A stretch of 64,000 nt of DNA from Epithemia pelagica (lineage: Eukaryota; Bacillariophyta; Bacillariophyceae; Surirellales; Surirellaceae): assembly GCA_946965045.2 (NCBI GenBank), contig OX337229.1, positions 5,704,001-5,768,000 of the forward strand, written 5' to 3'. Positions 21,916-33,700 of the stretch are shown piece by piece. The notes below the pieces were generated by a model. That model was not told where the DNA came from, did not search any database, and saw nothing but the letters and a program-made list of their open reading frames with translations. The translations under genes were made by a program, and so were the position numbers. Each line of letters starts with the position of its first letter. The stretch's first letter is position 1.

Positions 21916-24465
21916 TTAGTCGGACAAGTCTTCGGAAAATCGTCCTTGGGCAATCATTTGTCGAAGGTACGCCGAGGCTTGTTCCACGGACAGAGTGCCT
22001 TGGTGTTGAATGAGACGAACCACTTCTGCTTCCACGGCGGCTCCAAAGCTTCGGGCTCCACCGCACAAATAGGTATGACCACCGTGTTGAAAATGGTCCC
22101 ACAATTGGGCCTCCTTGGTTCGGAAGGACTCGGTGACGTTGCCACAGGACCATGTAATTTCCGATGGTTGCAGTACCTCGTTCTTGGTTCCTGGAGGACT
22201 CGTCGGAGTGGTACGACCCAGGGTGGAAGAAATGTGAGCTTCGGTAATCACTTGCGCGGACAGACACTCCTCCATCAAATCTTGGTACACCACATCATCG
22301 GTATCGCGAAATCCGACAAAGACCAAGGCCTTACCAAACGTTACGCCTTGTTGTTGATGAAGCAAGAGTCGTTCTTCCAAAAAATCTCGAACCGGTGCGA
22401 CACCGCATCCTCCCGCAATCAAGACAACCGAAGTTTGTGGATCACGAGGCAATCGAAAGGATGGATTGGACCGAATGGCTCCGGCAATCGTGGAACCGCC
22501 GTCGTCCCCGGCGGCGGGTCTCAAATGATTCATGTACGATGTACAAATTCCTTCCCGTAAAACTCCACGGCTCGTCAAGTATCGAATGGGACGATACGTG
22601 AGGAGTAAGGTTGGTTTTTTCTTCTTCTTGTTCTTGTTGTTGGTTCCTCCGGCTGAACTGTTGCTATTGAGGGGACTGGATGCAATGGAATAATACCGCG
22701 GTTGCAAGGGTGGAAGATTGTACAAGACATCCTCCAAAGATAATCTTGCTCCCAGTTCCAACGCGAGATCCAAGGTGGTCCGTCGTGGCACGGCCACTTG
22801 TTCCTTGTAATGGTCAATCACCGTGGCTCTGGCAGTCGGTGGTACACTGGCTGTCATGGATCGGACAAATTGGGGTGACGGTGTGGCTCCCAAATCGACA
22901 CAAAAACTCAAGGTTTCGTACAAGGTCAAGCCGTATGGGTGAGGGTATACTGGCTTTTTCTTTTTCTTGGTTGTCGTTGAGACTGTCGTCGTCTCGTCGT
23001 TGGTCTCTTCTTCCGTGTCGGCTACAAAGACGGCATGGGGCTCGACTTGCAAATAATTGAGATAGGCCTCCACCACACAATCGGCATTGCGGGGATACAA
23101 CACAAAGTGATCGCCTGCCTCATACAAACAAGGCACTGAATCACTATTCGCAGTAGTCGCCGCCTCTTCGGTACTATCGAGAAGAAGATCAATTTCCAAC
23201 TCGGTCAATCCATTGCCGACTCCATTGCGATTCAACAGGGTTCGATTGGAAATTCGAAATCGCTTGGTTCCCTTTTGATACCAATCGGGAATGACAGATA
23301 ACAAATCATATCGTGGTGGAGCCGTCTCGTTGTCCTTGGGATTGGCGAGCCGCAACTGGAGCATGGGATATTTGGACGAGACCATTCGTTGTCCCGAACG
23401 AGCGCCTGGACAGGGCACTGTATTGTTCGGTGGGAGTAGAGTCGTCGCGTCGGGCGAGGACGACCGGGGTGGAGCCAGTGTCTCTTTTGTTGTTGTTGTC
23501 CTTGTCGTCCTCGTTGTGGCGGTTGCGTTCGGAGGGAGTAATCCTGACTCGGGCATGTCCTCCTCGGGCGCCGGTTCGGTTCCCTCCAATCCGGGTGATG
23601 GTTGTGGTGATTCCAACCGTGTTTTCAGATAGTCGAGGACCAGTTCTTGCCATTGATCAAAGTCGTCGTCGATACAATCTCCATCGTCCCCCAAGGTCAA
23701 GGGCAAACAACTCGTTCCCCCCAAGAGTCTTTCGAATCGCTCTTGCATCGTCTTGCTCACGACATTGTAATGATTGGGATGCGCCTTTTGATTACCCAAT
23801 CCAAAAATGGCAAATTCCAATGTTGTCGTATTGGTGTGGTGGTCCCGCAACCAGCTACGGCCTTGTTCGGGGTTTGTGGTGGTCAAGGTCTTCACATCCT
23901 CATAAAAGGCCTGGGCCGGTTCGGGAGGTTCTCCCACACCGGCCGTGCTGACCAAAAACAAGTACAACGTGTTCTTGTCGTTGTGGTTGGATTCCACGAG
24001 GAGTTGGGACAGCGAGGTATAGTCTCCCAGAGATTGGACACGCACCGGCAGTACAGAAGTGCCGTCCCATTGTTCTTGTTGAATGGCCTCGGCCAATTGG
24101 GTGGCAAACAATTGTGCGGTACCGCCCGTCGTGGCATACAAGATGCAGACGTGGTACAGTGGAGAAACAGACGACGAAGATGACGACAATGGAGAGGACG
24201 AGGAGGAGGCGCTTGGTTCGGGAATGGTGCCCGGTGCGGTCTCTGGTTCCATGGTCGAGTCCTGCGTTTCGTTATTGTTGTCGTGATCGGAACAATCATG
24301 GTCGTAGTTGGAGTGAAGGTATTGAATCACTCGGGCTTGCCATTGATCAAAGTCATCGTCCAAACAATCTCCATCGTCTCCCAACGCCAGGGGCAAGAAA
24401 CAGCCACTCGTTATTGTCGTGTTGTCATGTCGTCCTTGTCTTGGTCGTTGCTGCGGCGGGTCCAT
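21916..24465 (-). pseudogene. Diflavin reductase, 3' frame: end of flavodoxin 1, flavodoxin 2, FAD and NADPH domains
   Basis: 849 codons ending in TAA, read as the downstream part of a split gene. It begins with the tail of a first flavodoxin domain (LALGDDGDCLDDDFDQW), then a complete second flavodoxin (YATTGGTAQLFATQL near residue 110, FGLGNQKAHPNHYNVV, LTLGDDGDCIDDDFDQW). It continues with a CPR-type FAD-binding domain (RYYSIASSPL near 592) and an NADPH domain (LIAGGCGVAPVRDFLEER near 687, CGGARSFGAAVEAEV, RQMIAQGRFSEDLSD end). Such proteins move electrons NADPH to FAD to FMN to a partner. The missing start of flavodoxin 1 is in another frame just upstream (24411-25271). An ATG at 24465 exists, so the shorter protein could be made alone, with a useless half-domain at its front. 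Confidence 0.75.
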
Positions 24466-25271
24466 GCTTCGAGACGAGCCTGCAAGGTCTTGCCCACCAC
24501 ATTGTAATGATTGGGATGCGCCTTTTGATTGCCCAATCCAAAAATGGCAAATTGGAGGGGAAGAATCTGGGTGTTTTGGTGGTTGTGGTTGGTGCTTGTA
24601 TTCCCAGAATTCAAGACGGTCTGGTAAAAGGCCTGGACCGGTTCGGGCGGTTCTCCGACCCCCGCTGTACTCACGAGAAAGAAGGAAAGGTTGACCGTTG
24701 TTGCTGCTGTTGCTTGGTCTTGTTGTTCGTCCACCAATTGTTGGAGGGATGTATAGTCTCCCAGAGACTTGACCACGACAATGGGAGGGTGGTGGTCGTG
24801 GTCGTCCTTGTCATTCTGGAATTGTTCTTGTTGTTCTTGCAGGGCATCCGCCAATTGGGTCGCAAAGAGTTGTGCCGTCCCACCGGTCGTGGCATAATAA
24901 ATCCAAATGCGCGGCCGGACGAGTAATGATGGTGGAGTCCTTGTGGTGGTTCTTGTGGAACAGGACCTGCTGGTGGATGGGTGACGAAAGCGACTCCCAA
25001 CCACCGCACCAACCACACTACTCATGTCCGGGTGGTGGAAGTAGTTGCTGTTGTGATACCGCCACAAGGAGTGGTGGTACGATGACGAACGAAGGAGGAA
25101 TCGAAAGGGCCATTCCGTCTTTGTGGTCCAGCCTTGGATCCGTCGGGAAACGGAGGAGGATGATGATACTGATGGTTTCTTTCTGCTTGCTTGTTTCATT
25201 TGGATGGAGGAGAAACAAGAGACGAGTGCCCGTGGAGGACGCCGCACCAGGAAGGAGAATGAGGACACCAT
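24411..25271 (-). pseudogene. Diflavin reductase, 5' frame: leader and most of flavodoxin 1
   Basis: 286 codons from ATG 25271, ending at TAA 24411-24413 inside the overlap with the downstream frame. The leader is Ser/Arg/Thr-rich (organellar or signal-anchor type, undecided). The flavodoxin domain starts near residue 124 with YYATTGGTAQLFATQLADAL, then SLGDYTSLQQL, LVSTAGVGEPPEPVQAFY and FGLGNQKAHPNHYNVV. The frame fails right after KTLQARLEAW: compared with the homologous stretch of flavodoxin 2, this copy carries a net 47 nt extra, which shifts the frame. The rest of flavodoxin 1 continues in the 21916-24465 frame. Together they make a double-flavodoxin reductase of roughly 1,100 residues. 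Canonical introns do not explain it; a 41-nt GT-AG removal would restore frame but is very short. Confidence 0.7.
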
Positions 25272-26247
25272 GATTGCGACTGGTGAGAACTGTCGTCTTC
25301 TCTTTGTTCTTCACTTCAACCGTTTTGGATCCACAACGACAACGACGACGAGATCCTTCATCCAGCGTCACAAAACAAAAAGGTTAATCCTTTTTTCTCC
25401 TGGCGGATACTTTGGATCGAATACTCGTATTAGGATTGTCTCCAACAGAGATCCAATCTTCTCGTCCTTTGACCATGAGTGAGAATTTCACATACGCAAG
25501 TGTGCGAATGCCAAACTCTCTAGTAGAGAATAGCGACTGATGCGTTTTCTTGAGAGATCTTTGACAGAACACTCAACAGAGAGAGATCCGAGAATCCAAG
25601 ACGAAGTCGAAGCGATGTTCCTTGCGGCTGTTCTGTGGATGTGAAGATGTTCGTTGGCTGCCGGAAGAGGCAAAGGAGGAGAAGAATGTACCGACCCAAA
25701 GATTGCGATTCGGATTTGGACGAGAAGATTTGCTCATTCGCATTCCCCTTCTTGAGTCCCGGATTACTGAGAAGCAGTCGTATCGACCTTCAATATTCGT
25801 GCTTTCCTAGATTGAACTTAAATGTTAATCGCGCTAATGAGTCGCTTTTATTTGAAAATCATCCTTTACAGCCAGGCCTCAAGGATGACGACATCCAATG
25901 TTGATGTCGCATATCTGTCGCATTCGCTTCGGGGCGCTGGCCCCAAACCCAAAGATATGATGGGTTCGCATTTGGCATGCAACCAACAAAAAGATATCGT
26001 TTCTTCTTCTTCTTCTTCTTCTTCTTGTGTCTTCGCTTCGTCGTCGTCGAGACAAGCTCTCTCACCACCAGAAGAATACTTTTGAGAGTTGACAGAGACG
26101 TCATTCGTCACACGGTAGTATCGTCGTGCTTTGGTTCCTGCATCGAGTCAAAAGACACACTCTCTCAGTTTCATCCAACGAGAAGGAAACGAAACCACAA
26201 AACACCATTGCCTCGCTGGCACAATCAAGGATTCCACCCACACCACC
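25272..26247. other. Divergent region between reductase and Hcp genes
   Basis: About 980 bp shared upstream of the two divergently transcribed redox genes. It contains a (TCT)n run near 26003-26030. Open frames here are short and featureless. It is a candidate bidirectional promoter. Confidence 0.45.
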
Positions 26248-28242
26248 ATGATTGCCGCATCCTCCACTCGGTTCCTGCTCCATCCGTTCTCCGCACAAGG
26301 TCGTCGTCGTGCATGTGCCGTCGTCGCCCAACAGTTGCGTCGTGGTTCGGTCCGAACACTGTCGTCGTCGGTCCTCTTCTTGGGCCGGAATGGCCACCAC
26401 CGCCAGTCGCTGACAAGACACGTGCCGGCAATTGCTTCGTCCTCCTCCAGTGGCTGCTTCTTTTCGACTCAACCCGCCACTTCGACTTCGAACACTACAA
26501 GCAATCATATTTTTGTGCCCGACATGATGTGTCGTCAATGCGAACAAACGGCCGATCATGTGGCCTGTACCAGTCAAGGTGTGCGTGGCAAATCCAGTGA
26601 AACCTCCGCCATGCAAGATGCCCTCCTCGACAGTATCAAGTCCTTGTCCATTTGGTGCATGGCGGCGCGACAAGAACAACAAGAACCAAACGACGTGGTT
26701 GCTCCCGATTTGCTGGAACAAGCCAATGTGTTGACACTCAAGGCCACCTTTTCCACCTTGACCAATGTCAATTTTTCCTCTTCCCGGATTGCCGACTATA
26801 TTCGACAAGTCGAAGACGTCAAGGTCCAAGTCCGCGACGCCGTCTTGGCCGCGTCTCCTGGCGATAGCAATAGCAGTAGTGTCACGGAACAAGACTATGG
26901 GGCCTTGGCCTCGTTGGATTTGCGACACATGGATGATACCTATTTGGAAGAATATGGTCATTCCTTTTCGGGTTTGGCCGTTCGATCGGCCGTCATGAAT
27001 CATCCGGATGCCTTTTCCCTCAATGAAGTGGGAACCTATGGTCTCAAGGGCGCGTGTGCCTATGCCACGCATGTCTATCAATTGGTTGGAAAAACGGATC
27101 CGACCATTATGGCAGCCATTCATGAAATTTTTGCCAAACTCGCGCGTCCGCAAGCCGACATGGATGGCTTGTTGGCCAATGCCCTACGGGTGGGAGAGGT
27201 GAATGGTCAAATTTTGGCCGCCCTCGATGCCGCCCATGCCGAACAATTGGGTATTCCCGAACCGACTCCCGTGCGAACCTCGGCTGTGGCCGGCAAGGCC
27301 ATTTTGGTCTCGGGTCACGATTTGAATGATTTGCATCACTTGTTGCAACAAACGGCCGGTACTGGTGTCAATGTCTATACGCATGGATAAATGTTACCAG
27401 CCCATGCCTATCCGAAATTGCGACAGTATTCTCATTTGGCTGGCAATTATGGCACGGCCTGGCAAAATCAAAAGTTTGAATTTGCCACCGTTCCCGGTCC
27501 CATTGTCGTCACGACCAATTGTATTTTGGAACCCCGTCGCGTGTACAAGGATCGCTTGTATTCCATGAATGAAGTTGGTGTCGACGGGGTCCAACATATT
27601 GGCTCGGCCAAGGACTTTTCGGCCGTGATTGAGCAAGCTCAACAACTCAAGGGCTTTCCCCGTACCATTGAACCGGCCACCTTTCATACGACGGGCTTTA
27701 ATCATCGGGCCGTCGTGCCCTTGGCGAACCAGGTGATTGAAGCGGCGCAATCGGGTGCCTTGTCTCGCATTTTTTTGATTGGCGGATGCGATGGCAGTCA
27801 ATGGGATCGATCCTACTTTACCACGCTGACCGAAGAAACACCGAGCGATTCCCTAATTCTCACCTTGGGGTGTGCCAAGAATCGCATTATTCACAATCCC
27901 AAACTCGAAGCCGCCACCTTGGCCAATGGATTGCCTCGTGTCTTGGATATGGGACAATGCAACGATTCCTATTCCGCCATTGTCGTGGCCACCGAATTGG
28001 CCAAGGCCTTGAAGTGTACCGTCAATGACTTGCCCCTCTCCTTGGCCCTGAGTCATTTGGAACAAAAGGCGGCCGCCGTCTTTTTCACCTTGCTGTCCAT
28101 GGGTGTCAAAAATATTCGACTGGGACCCAGTTTGCCCGCCTATCTCACACCGGCCGTCCTCGACTTGCTCGTCCAAGAATACAATGTTCAAGGATTGGGA
28201 GATCCCAAGGAGGACCTTCAAGCCATGATGCAAGGGAAATAA
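26248..28242 (+). pseudogene. hcp: Hybrid cluster protein (Hcp, hydroxylamine/NO reductase family) with in-frame TAA at a cluster ligand
   Basis: One frame of 665 codons, broken by TAA at 27388-27390 (codon 381). A roughly 90-residue Arg/Ser-rich leader looks mitochondrial. The N-terminal cluster motif reads C95-x2-C98-x8-C107-x5-R113; the family has Cys at the last position. Hybrid-cluster ligands are present: His357 (SGHDLNDL), Cys425 (TTNC), Cys514 (GGCDGSQ), Cys542 (LGCAKNR), Cys571 (GQCND) and Glu605 (EQKAA). The family motif THGEMLPAH reads THG-TAA-MLPAH, so the stop sits exactly where a Glu ligand of the hybrid cluster is expected. The spacings 357-381-425 (24 and 44) match the His244, Glu268 and Cys312 ligands of Desulfovibrio Hcp. 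One base change (GAA to TAA) explains the stop. With Cys to Arg as well, the gene is probably decaying; a sequencing error or recoding is less likely. Confidence 0.88.
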
Positions 28243-28606
28243 GAACAAAAACGAAAAACCAACAAGAAGAAATTACGTCGTCGACTCTATGAAGGAACCA
28301 TTTCTATTCTACTACTCCCTCCTGCTCGAAATTATCGCAACAAGTTACAAAAAATGACGTAACTTCTCACGCGCTGGCCCTTTAGCGCTAAAAATTATAT
28401 AGATCGCTAGCTTATGTTTAGACTCAAATTTCCATGTATAATTTATATGTTCCATCTCACAATCCTGGAGAGCTACATGGAACTAAAAGAGGCTAAAAAA
28501 GCAACCCAAACTTTGGCGTACCGGTTCTGGCCCCCCAGGTGCACCCAAGCCATGGCACCCTCCAGCCAGGCCCGCGAGGGGGTAAAGTACAAAGAGTTGC
28601 TGGCTA

Positions 28607-28843
28607 ATGACTGTGGACGTTCTATGGACATTAATCTATCCTTCCCCATCTAAATGGCACCTTGCCAGAGGTGTTTTGTCGAACGTCGCCAAAATTTTTG
28701 GTACTCATCGATCCATCATAAGTAGGGAATCAGAGCGCGCACAGCAATCGCATGCGGTGGACTTAATTAATTCCCCCATAATTTCATCCATCGCGCGCGC
28801 GCGTGGTCGGATTCCTAAGTGTTCTTCACCTACTGTTATCTAA
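28607..28843 (+). mobile_element. Probable transposase helix-turn-helix relic
   Basis: A short frame reads LARGVLSNVAKIFGTHRSIISR in its middle. It has the form of the N-terminal helix-turn-helix of DDE transposases (S-x-V-A-x-x-F-G-x-x-R-x-T-I-x-R) seen in oomycete and stramenopile Tc1/pogo-like elements. The DDE catalytic part is absent and no terminal repeats are recognised. It is a fragment. The call rests on one motif and could be a chance resemblance. Confidence 0.35.
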
Positions 28844-29312
28844 GCGGTTAAAAGTGTCAAGCGAATAAAGGATAGTTAGGTTTTGGCGCGTGTCACGTTG
28901 AATGTTCATCTTTAAAATTCGACTCCGAATGAGCCGGCCATCCTCCTGTAGAAATGTACCAGGGCCTACGAGAGCTTTTTGTGCGACTACTATGACTAAA
29001 AAACTTGTTGCAATAATTTCGAGCAGGAGGGAGTAGTAGATACGCCCATTGTATATACAATCTATGCGTTCGAGTATAATAGCTGGTTGGGAAGTCCCTA
29101 CCACGACCCACCGCCACATGTCTTTCTTGTGGGTCTTGGGTACAAACCGTGTGTCCCTGTGTTTGTTGTTGTTGTTTGTGGTAGATCCATTCCAGTTGGT
29201 ATTGGCATTTGGTACGGAGTATTTGGTACTCCTATGCCTGGTTGAAAAAAGGGAATAGGTAGTCTATATTCTTCCCTTAGCGGCGATAGCCTTTAAGTCG
29301 CGTATAATATAT

Positions 29313-29332
29313 GTGACACCACTTGGTGTCAC
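29313..29332. repeat. Perfect 8-bp inverted repeat, 4-nt loop
   Basis: GTGACACC and GGTGTCAC flank ACTT, about 190 bp before the TLC gene's ATG. It could be a palindromic regulatory site or a transposon footprint. Confidence 0.6.
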
Positions 29333-29521
29333 TAGGACATCAACGTGCGTACTCGTCATTCATCCGAAATCCTCGTCATCGCGATTCCCGATCCTTCTTC
29401 ATCAAAAAAGACACACCCGCATTGAAAGTGTTTGATTCCATCCATTCGACATTGGACCGCAAGAACAGCCATTGACGCAACAACATAACCATACTCAGTC
29501 ATTACTACCTACTTCCACACC

Positions 29522-30448
29522 ATGAGCAGCAAATCCACAACAAGTAAAGAGACGGGCAGTCGCCCCCCTCTGATTCTCTTGTCGCTCGATTCCTATAAAA
29601 AGCTTGGCGGTGCTCCTCCTCCGACGTCGTCCATTGTGTGTACGGGGGTGATTATGGTGATTGCCATTATTTGTTCGGAAATGCTTTTTCGTTACTTATT
29701 TTTGCAAATGCAAGATTGGCATCCCGTAATGGAACCACAAGTCAATCGTCATATCCTGGCTCGTCACATTGGGGCCGACACACTCAGTTTGTTGCTCTTG
29801 GCACTCATGGGCTGGCAAGGCCGTGCCATTGTCTGGGGTATTTTCGAACTCTGGTGTTTTGGCAAAAAGAGTTCGCATGTCACGGCTGCCTACTTGAAGC
29901 GTGTGTATACGGCGCATCCCGAAGGCGTTCGGATATCCATGTTCTTTTTGTGGTATCAAGTCAAGAATTTGTACGATACCATTGTGTGGGACGATGGCAT
30001 TGAATTTGTCTTGCATCACATTTTTTCCATCTTTACTTCCTGGGTGGTTTTGGGACCCAATTTCTGTCACTATTATGCCATTTTCTTTTTTGGCTTGTCC
30101 GAAATTTCCACTTGTGTCCTGTGTGTCTTGGCAAACTTTGACGATGAACATGGCGTGGTGGGCTTGGGCGATGCCTTTCCCTTGACCAAAGTTGCCGTCG
30201 GCGCCGTCTTTGTCGTTTTGTTTATTTTGTGTCGATGCACCATGTGGCCTATCATTTCCTATCACTTTTGTCAAGATGCCTCCAATACCCTCAAGGATTC
30301 CGATCCCCGTACCAATGTGGTACGACGACGGTGGCTCAACTTTCTCTACGTGTCTCTCTCCTTTATGAGTGTCTTGCAAGCCGCCTGGTTGGGGCAAATC
30401 TTTTTGATTGCCAAGGAAGAATTCACCAAAGTAGGTCTCATATCCTAG
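29522..30448 (+). CDS. TLC-domain (TRAM/LAG1/CLN8-like) membrane protein
   Basis: 308 residues, ATG in context ACCATGAGC, TAG stop. Several hydrophobic segments are spread over the whole chain (VCTGVIMVIAIICSEMLF, TLSLLLLALMGW, FVLHHIFSIFTSWVVLG, YYAIFFFGLSEISTCVL, VGAVFVVLFILCRC, NFLYVSLSFMSVLQAAW). The centre carries the pattern EFVLHHIFSIF, then FGLSEIST, typical of TLC domains, where a His-His and a downstream Glu-(I/L)-(S/T) mark the core. Family members act in the ER or plasma membrane in ceramide synthesis, lipid sensing or trafficking. The ceramide-synthase Lag1p catalytic motif is not clearly present, so it is better called TLC-domain than ceramide synthase. Confidence 0.65.
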   Translation: MSSKSTTSKETGSRPPLILLSLDSYKKLGGAPPPTSSIVCTGVIMVIAIICSEMLFRYLFLQMQDWHPVMEPQVNRHILARHIGADTLSLLLLALMGWQGRAIVWGIFELWCFGKKSSHVTAAYLKRVYTAHPEGVRISMFFLWYQVKNLYDTIVWDDGIEFVLHHIFSIFTSWVVLGPNFCHYYAIFFFGLSEISTCVLCVLANFDDEHGVVGLGDAFPLTKVAVGAVFVVLFILCRCTMWPIISYHFCQDASNTLKDSDPRTNVVRRRWLNFLYVSLSFMSVLQAAWLGQIFLIAKEEFTKVGLIS

Positions 30449-30713
30449 AGAGTATACTAAATCCAGTGAAACACGACAGTTTATTCCACCATTCTTGACT
30501 GTAATTCCTATAACTCAATTGAAACCATGGCCTATTCCACCGATACACACCCCCATTTCGTTTTGGCCTGAGAAACCCCGTTTGGCACAACAGTTCCGTA
30601 AATACCTGGAAAATCTATGTGTTCCTACTATCGTTGCGGTTCAAACACGATAGAGTAGATGAGACGCTTGTTTTCACTTTTGCACCCTTTTTGCCATTTT
30701 CTCGATTTTTCTC

Positions 30714-33700
30714 TCATTGTTCTTCCCGAACGGCGGCATACAACAAATGCTTGACGGACCGAACTTCGTTTTCGACTTGAATGGACCGTTCGTACGTCAT
30801 GGTTTTGGTGCGGACCAATTCCGATCGAATCTCGGACAATTGCGCGACCATGTAGTCTTCCTTGGCGGCCGCCGCCGAGGGTTGTCGAGTACTGGTCCAT
30901 CCCAAGGGTCGGACCAAAAATTGTCGCAATTGCGGGGGCCACAACAAACCCAAGGTCAAAAAGCCCAAGACAAACCACAGGGGAAGGAGAATCAAGGCCG
31001 TCAACCAAAAAGCCAACCCCAACAAACCACCCTTGCGATACCGGCCCGAATACCAATACTTTTCACTCCGAGCGGGCGGTCCAACCAACAAGGACGACAC
31101 CAACAGCTCCCAGGTTCGTTCGAGACGGGTTTGTAGGCCCACCTTGCGAGAGGGAGTCAAGGAAATTTTGGGTTGGACCCGACAGCCCCAGTCGGCCGAA
31201 GACAAGACAAAGGCTAATTTGGGTTCCCAAAAGGATCGAAAGGCAATCTCGTCGGGTTTGGAATGCAAGGCCCCCATAATGACAGCTACCAACACGGCCA
31301 AGAGCAAGGCAAAGAGAGCGAGCAAAAAGGCAGACAAGAGTACCACGGCTTGTGCCGAAATTTCGTCACTCCCATCCAGCTCCAGCAACGACTCTCCTCG
31401 CAAAAGAAGATAGACCACTCGGTACGAATCACGGACACTGCACACTGGTGTGACGGGAATGGCCGTGGCACAATCCGTCCACAACAAGGTGTAAAACATT
31501 TGGGCAAAGGCTACCAACACCATGCCCCCCGCGATCAGTGGCCATACAATCTGATTGGCAATCTTGGCCAATGATCCCAACAACAGCGCCATTCCAAAAC
31601 ACCACGTGGCACAATAGCCCAACAAGGACAACCATAACAACCCCGTCGCACCGGTTGCCAACGAAAGTGCAGTATCATCCGATACGTCATTGTTGTTCAA
31701 GAGTGTGGTTGTGGAAAATGTCAAAACCATGGCAGCCAAATCCACCCAAAACCATCCATTGAGTAGTACCAGGTAATTGAGTTGACCCACATTGGCCGCC
31801 AAAATGGCTCGAACGGAAAGAATGACAATGCGCACGGAAACAACGGTACCGACCGAGACGGGGTATTCGCTTTCAACAGACGATCCCGAGTCGCTGGAAT
31901 CCGTGTAGTCCTTGACTTGAATGCGAAAGAGCACCAGAGTCAGAATGAGTAACAATCCATCCGAGATCACACAGGCAGTTCGCAAGGGAGTGGCCAATTG
32001 CTCAATAATCATTTCCTGGACAAACTGGACCGAGCATGCCTGGCGTCGAATCCAGGGAGGCAAGGATCGGAGCTGTCGTAAGAGTTGAGATGTCTTGGGA
32101 CGTTCCGCCTGAGACGATGGAGTCAACAAGGAAGCCGTAAAAAACTTTTGGTAAATGCGTGCCATTTCTCCAGCCTCCCACGATACGGGCAGTCGCTTGG
32201 GGAGACAGTCTGCGGCCTGGACCAAAAGATCAAAGGGAAGATTGCCGTCCACGTCTCTACACTTGGCAGAAGTATCAGACAAGAGCATGGATATCACTCG
32301 CGGACTGGCCGGGAAGAGTCGATAGTTGGAGAACACCAAGTGCAAGGGCGTCCTTCCTCGATGGTCTTGAGCATCTGCCGCCGCTGGATAGGACTTGTAT
32401 ATGGATTCAACAATGGCGCAGTCGGAAAGGAATTCTTCGGCTGCAATGTGGAGCGGAAGCTGGTTCGTGCGTGCCGATGGGACCATGGCCGGACTGAGGA
32501 TCCGACTCTGGCTGTCCGGCAACGAACTCATGGAATGCACCGGGAGATCGGACATCCAGGGTGACATTTCTTCAAAAGCCCCCGATCTTTTTCCCAGTAG
32601 TAGTTCAATCAAGTCCAGTGTTGGGAGCCCATCTGTCATGGTCATAATGTGTAACAGTGGAGTCTTCCCATCTCCATCACGTACACAAAGTCCTTCCGGA
32701 AAGGCCGCAATAATGCATCTTAGAACGCCATACACATCATCCACCGAAGAACGCCGGGGCGCATCCTTTGACGACATGGCATTTGACTCTTTTTGTGATT
32801 TGGTGTTGGTTCGAACTTCGTTATCCGAGTCATCACTGTCACTGTCATGTTCGTCGTCGTCCTCTTCGTCTTCAAACTGTTCTTCGGACGACGCCATTCG
32901 GTCATCCAACGGAACGGGTTGTACAATGCCTCGAGCAACAGCCATGTGAATAGGAAGCTTCAAATCGGGATAATGTGGAATAGCAGCCGGATTTGTTTCG
33001 CCTAATAAATCATTCACAGCGTCATTCTCGTTTTCGTCTTCCTCACTGTCGTCCACGATGCGTAAGAAATGGGAACTGCTGCTGGTACTCGTGTCCTTTT
33101 TGTGTTTGCCATTTCCGCGACGTTTTTGTGTCGTCTCTTGTTGTTGTTGCTTATTGCGCCACTTTGCCAAGTTCCGTAGGGCCACTTGGACATCGGGAGG
33201 ATAGCCTTTCCATTCTTCGTCCATTTCGTCAAAATCGGGATGCAACACGGTGGTGATCACTTTATGGCGTCGGGCAATGTAATCATCCATCTCCTTCAAA
33301 GTCATCTTCAAGTGTTCTCTCCGCCGTTGCAGAATGAAACGTTGTTGTTGTTGTTGCATTTGTTTCCATTGATGGCTGTGGCTTTGAGTACTCAAGGTAT
33401 CTGTGCTCAATCCCAGGAGCACGGACGTGTTTCGAGTCGTGAGTTGGACGCTCCGGTTTCGAAGCAAGAGATGTAGGGGTGTCAATCCCTTGTGATCTCG
33501 TTTGGAAATGGCTTGAGGCCAGGTCTGCAAGAGCAATTCCATTGTGGCGACATCGGCCGAGGAAGCTGCCAACAAGTGCAGGGGAAGTCTCCCTCCATCA
33601 TCACGCCATTGCACCGCCTTGGGATTGGCATATAAGAGTGCCCGTGTAATGTAGGTGGGTGGAGGATGCATTCCCAAACAACTAATATGCAAGGGTGTCC

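Larger units (their letters stand above)
28243..29521. other. Gap between Hcp and TLC-domain gene, with transposon relic
   Basis: Contains a transposase-like helix-turn-helix fragment (28607-28843), a (GC)n run near 28793-28802 and a hairpin (29313-29332). No intact gene is seen. The right 200 bp is the leader of the TLC gene. Confidence 0.45.

Noticed and set aside
27360-27400. Intron removing the Hcp stop
   Set aside because: Any GT-AG pair here would also delete conserved GTGVNVYTHG or MLPAH residues.
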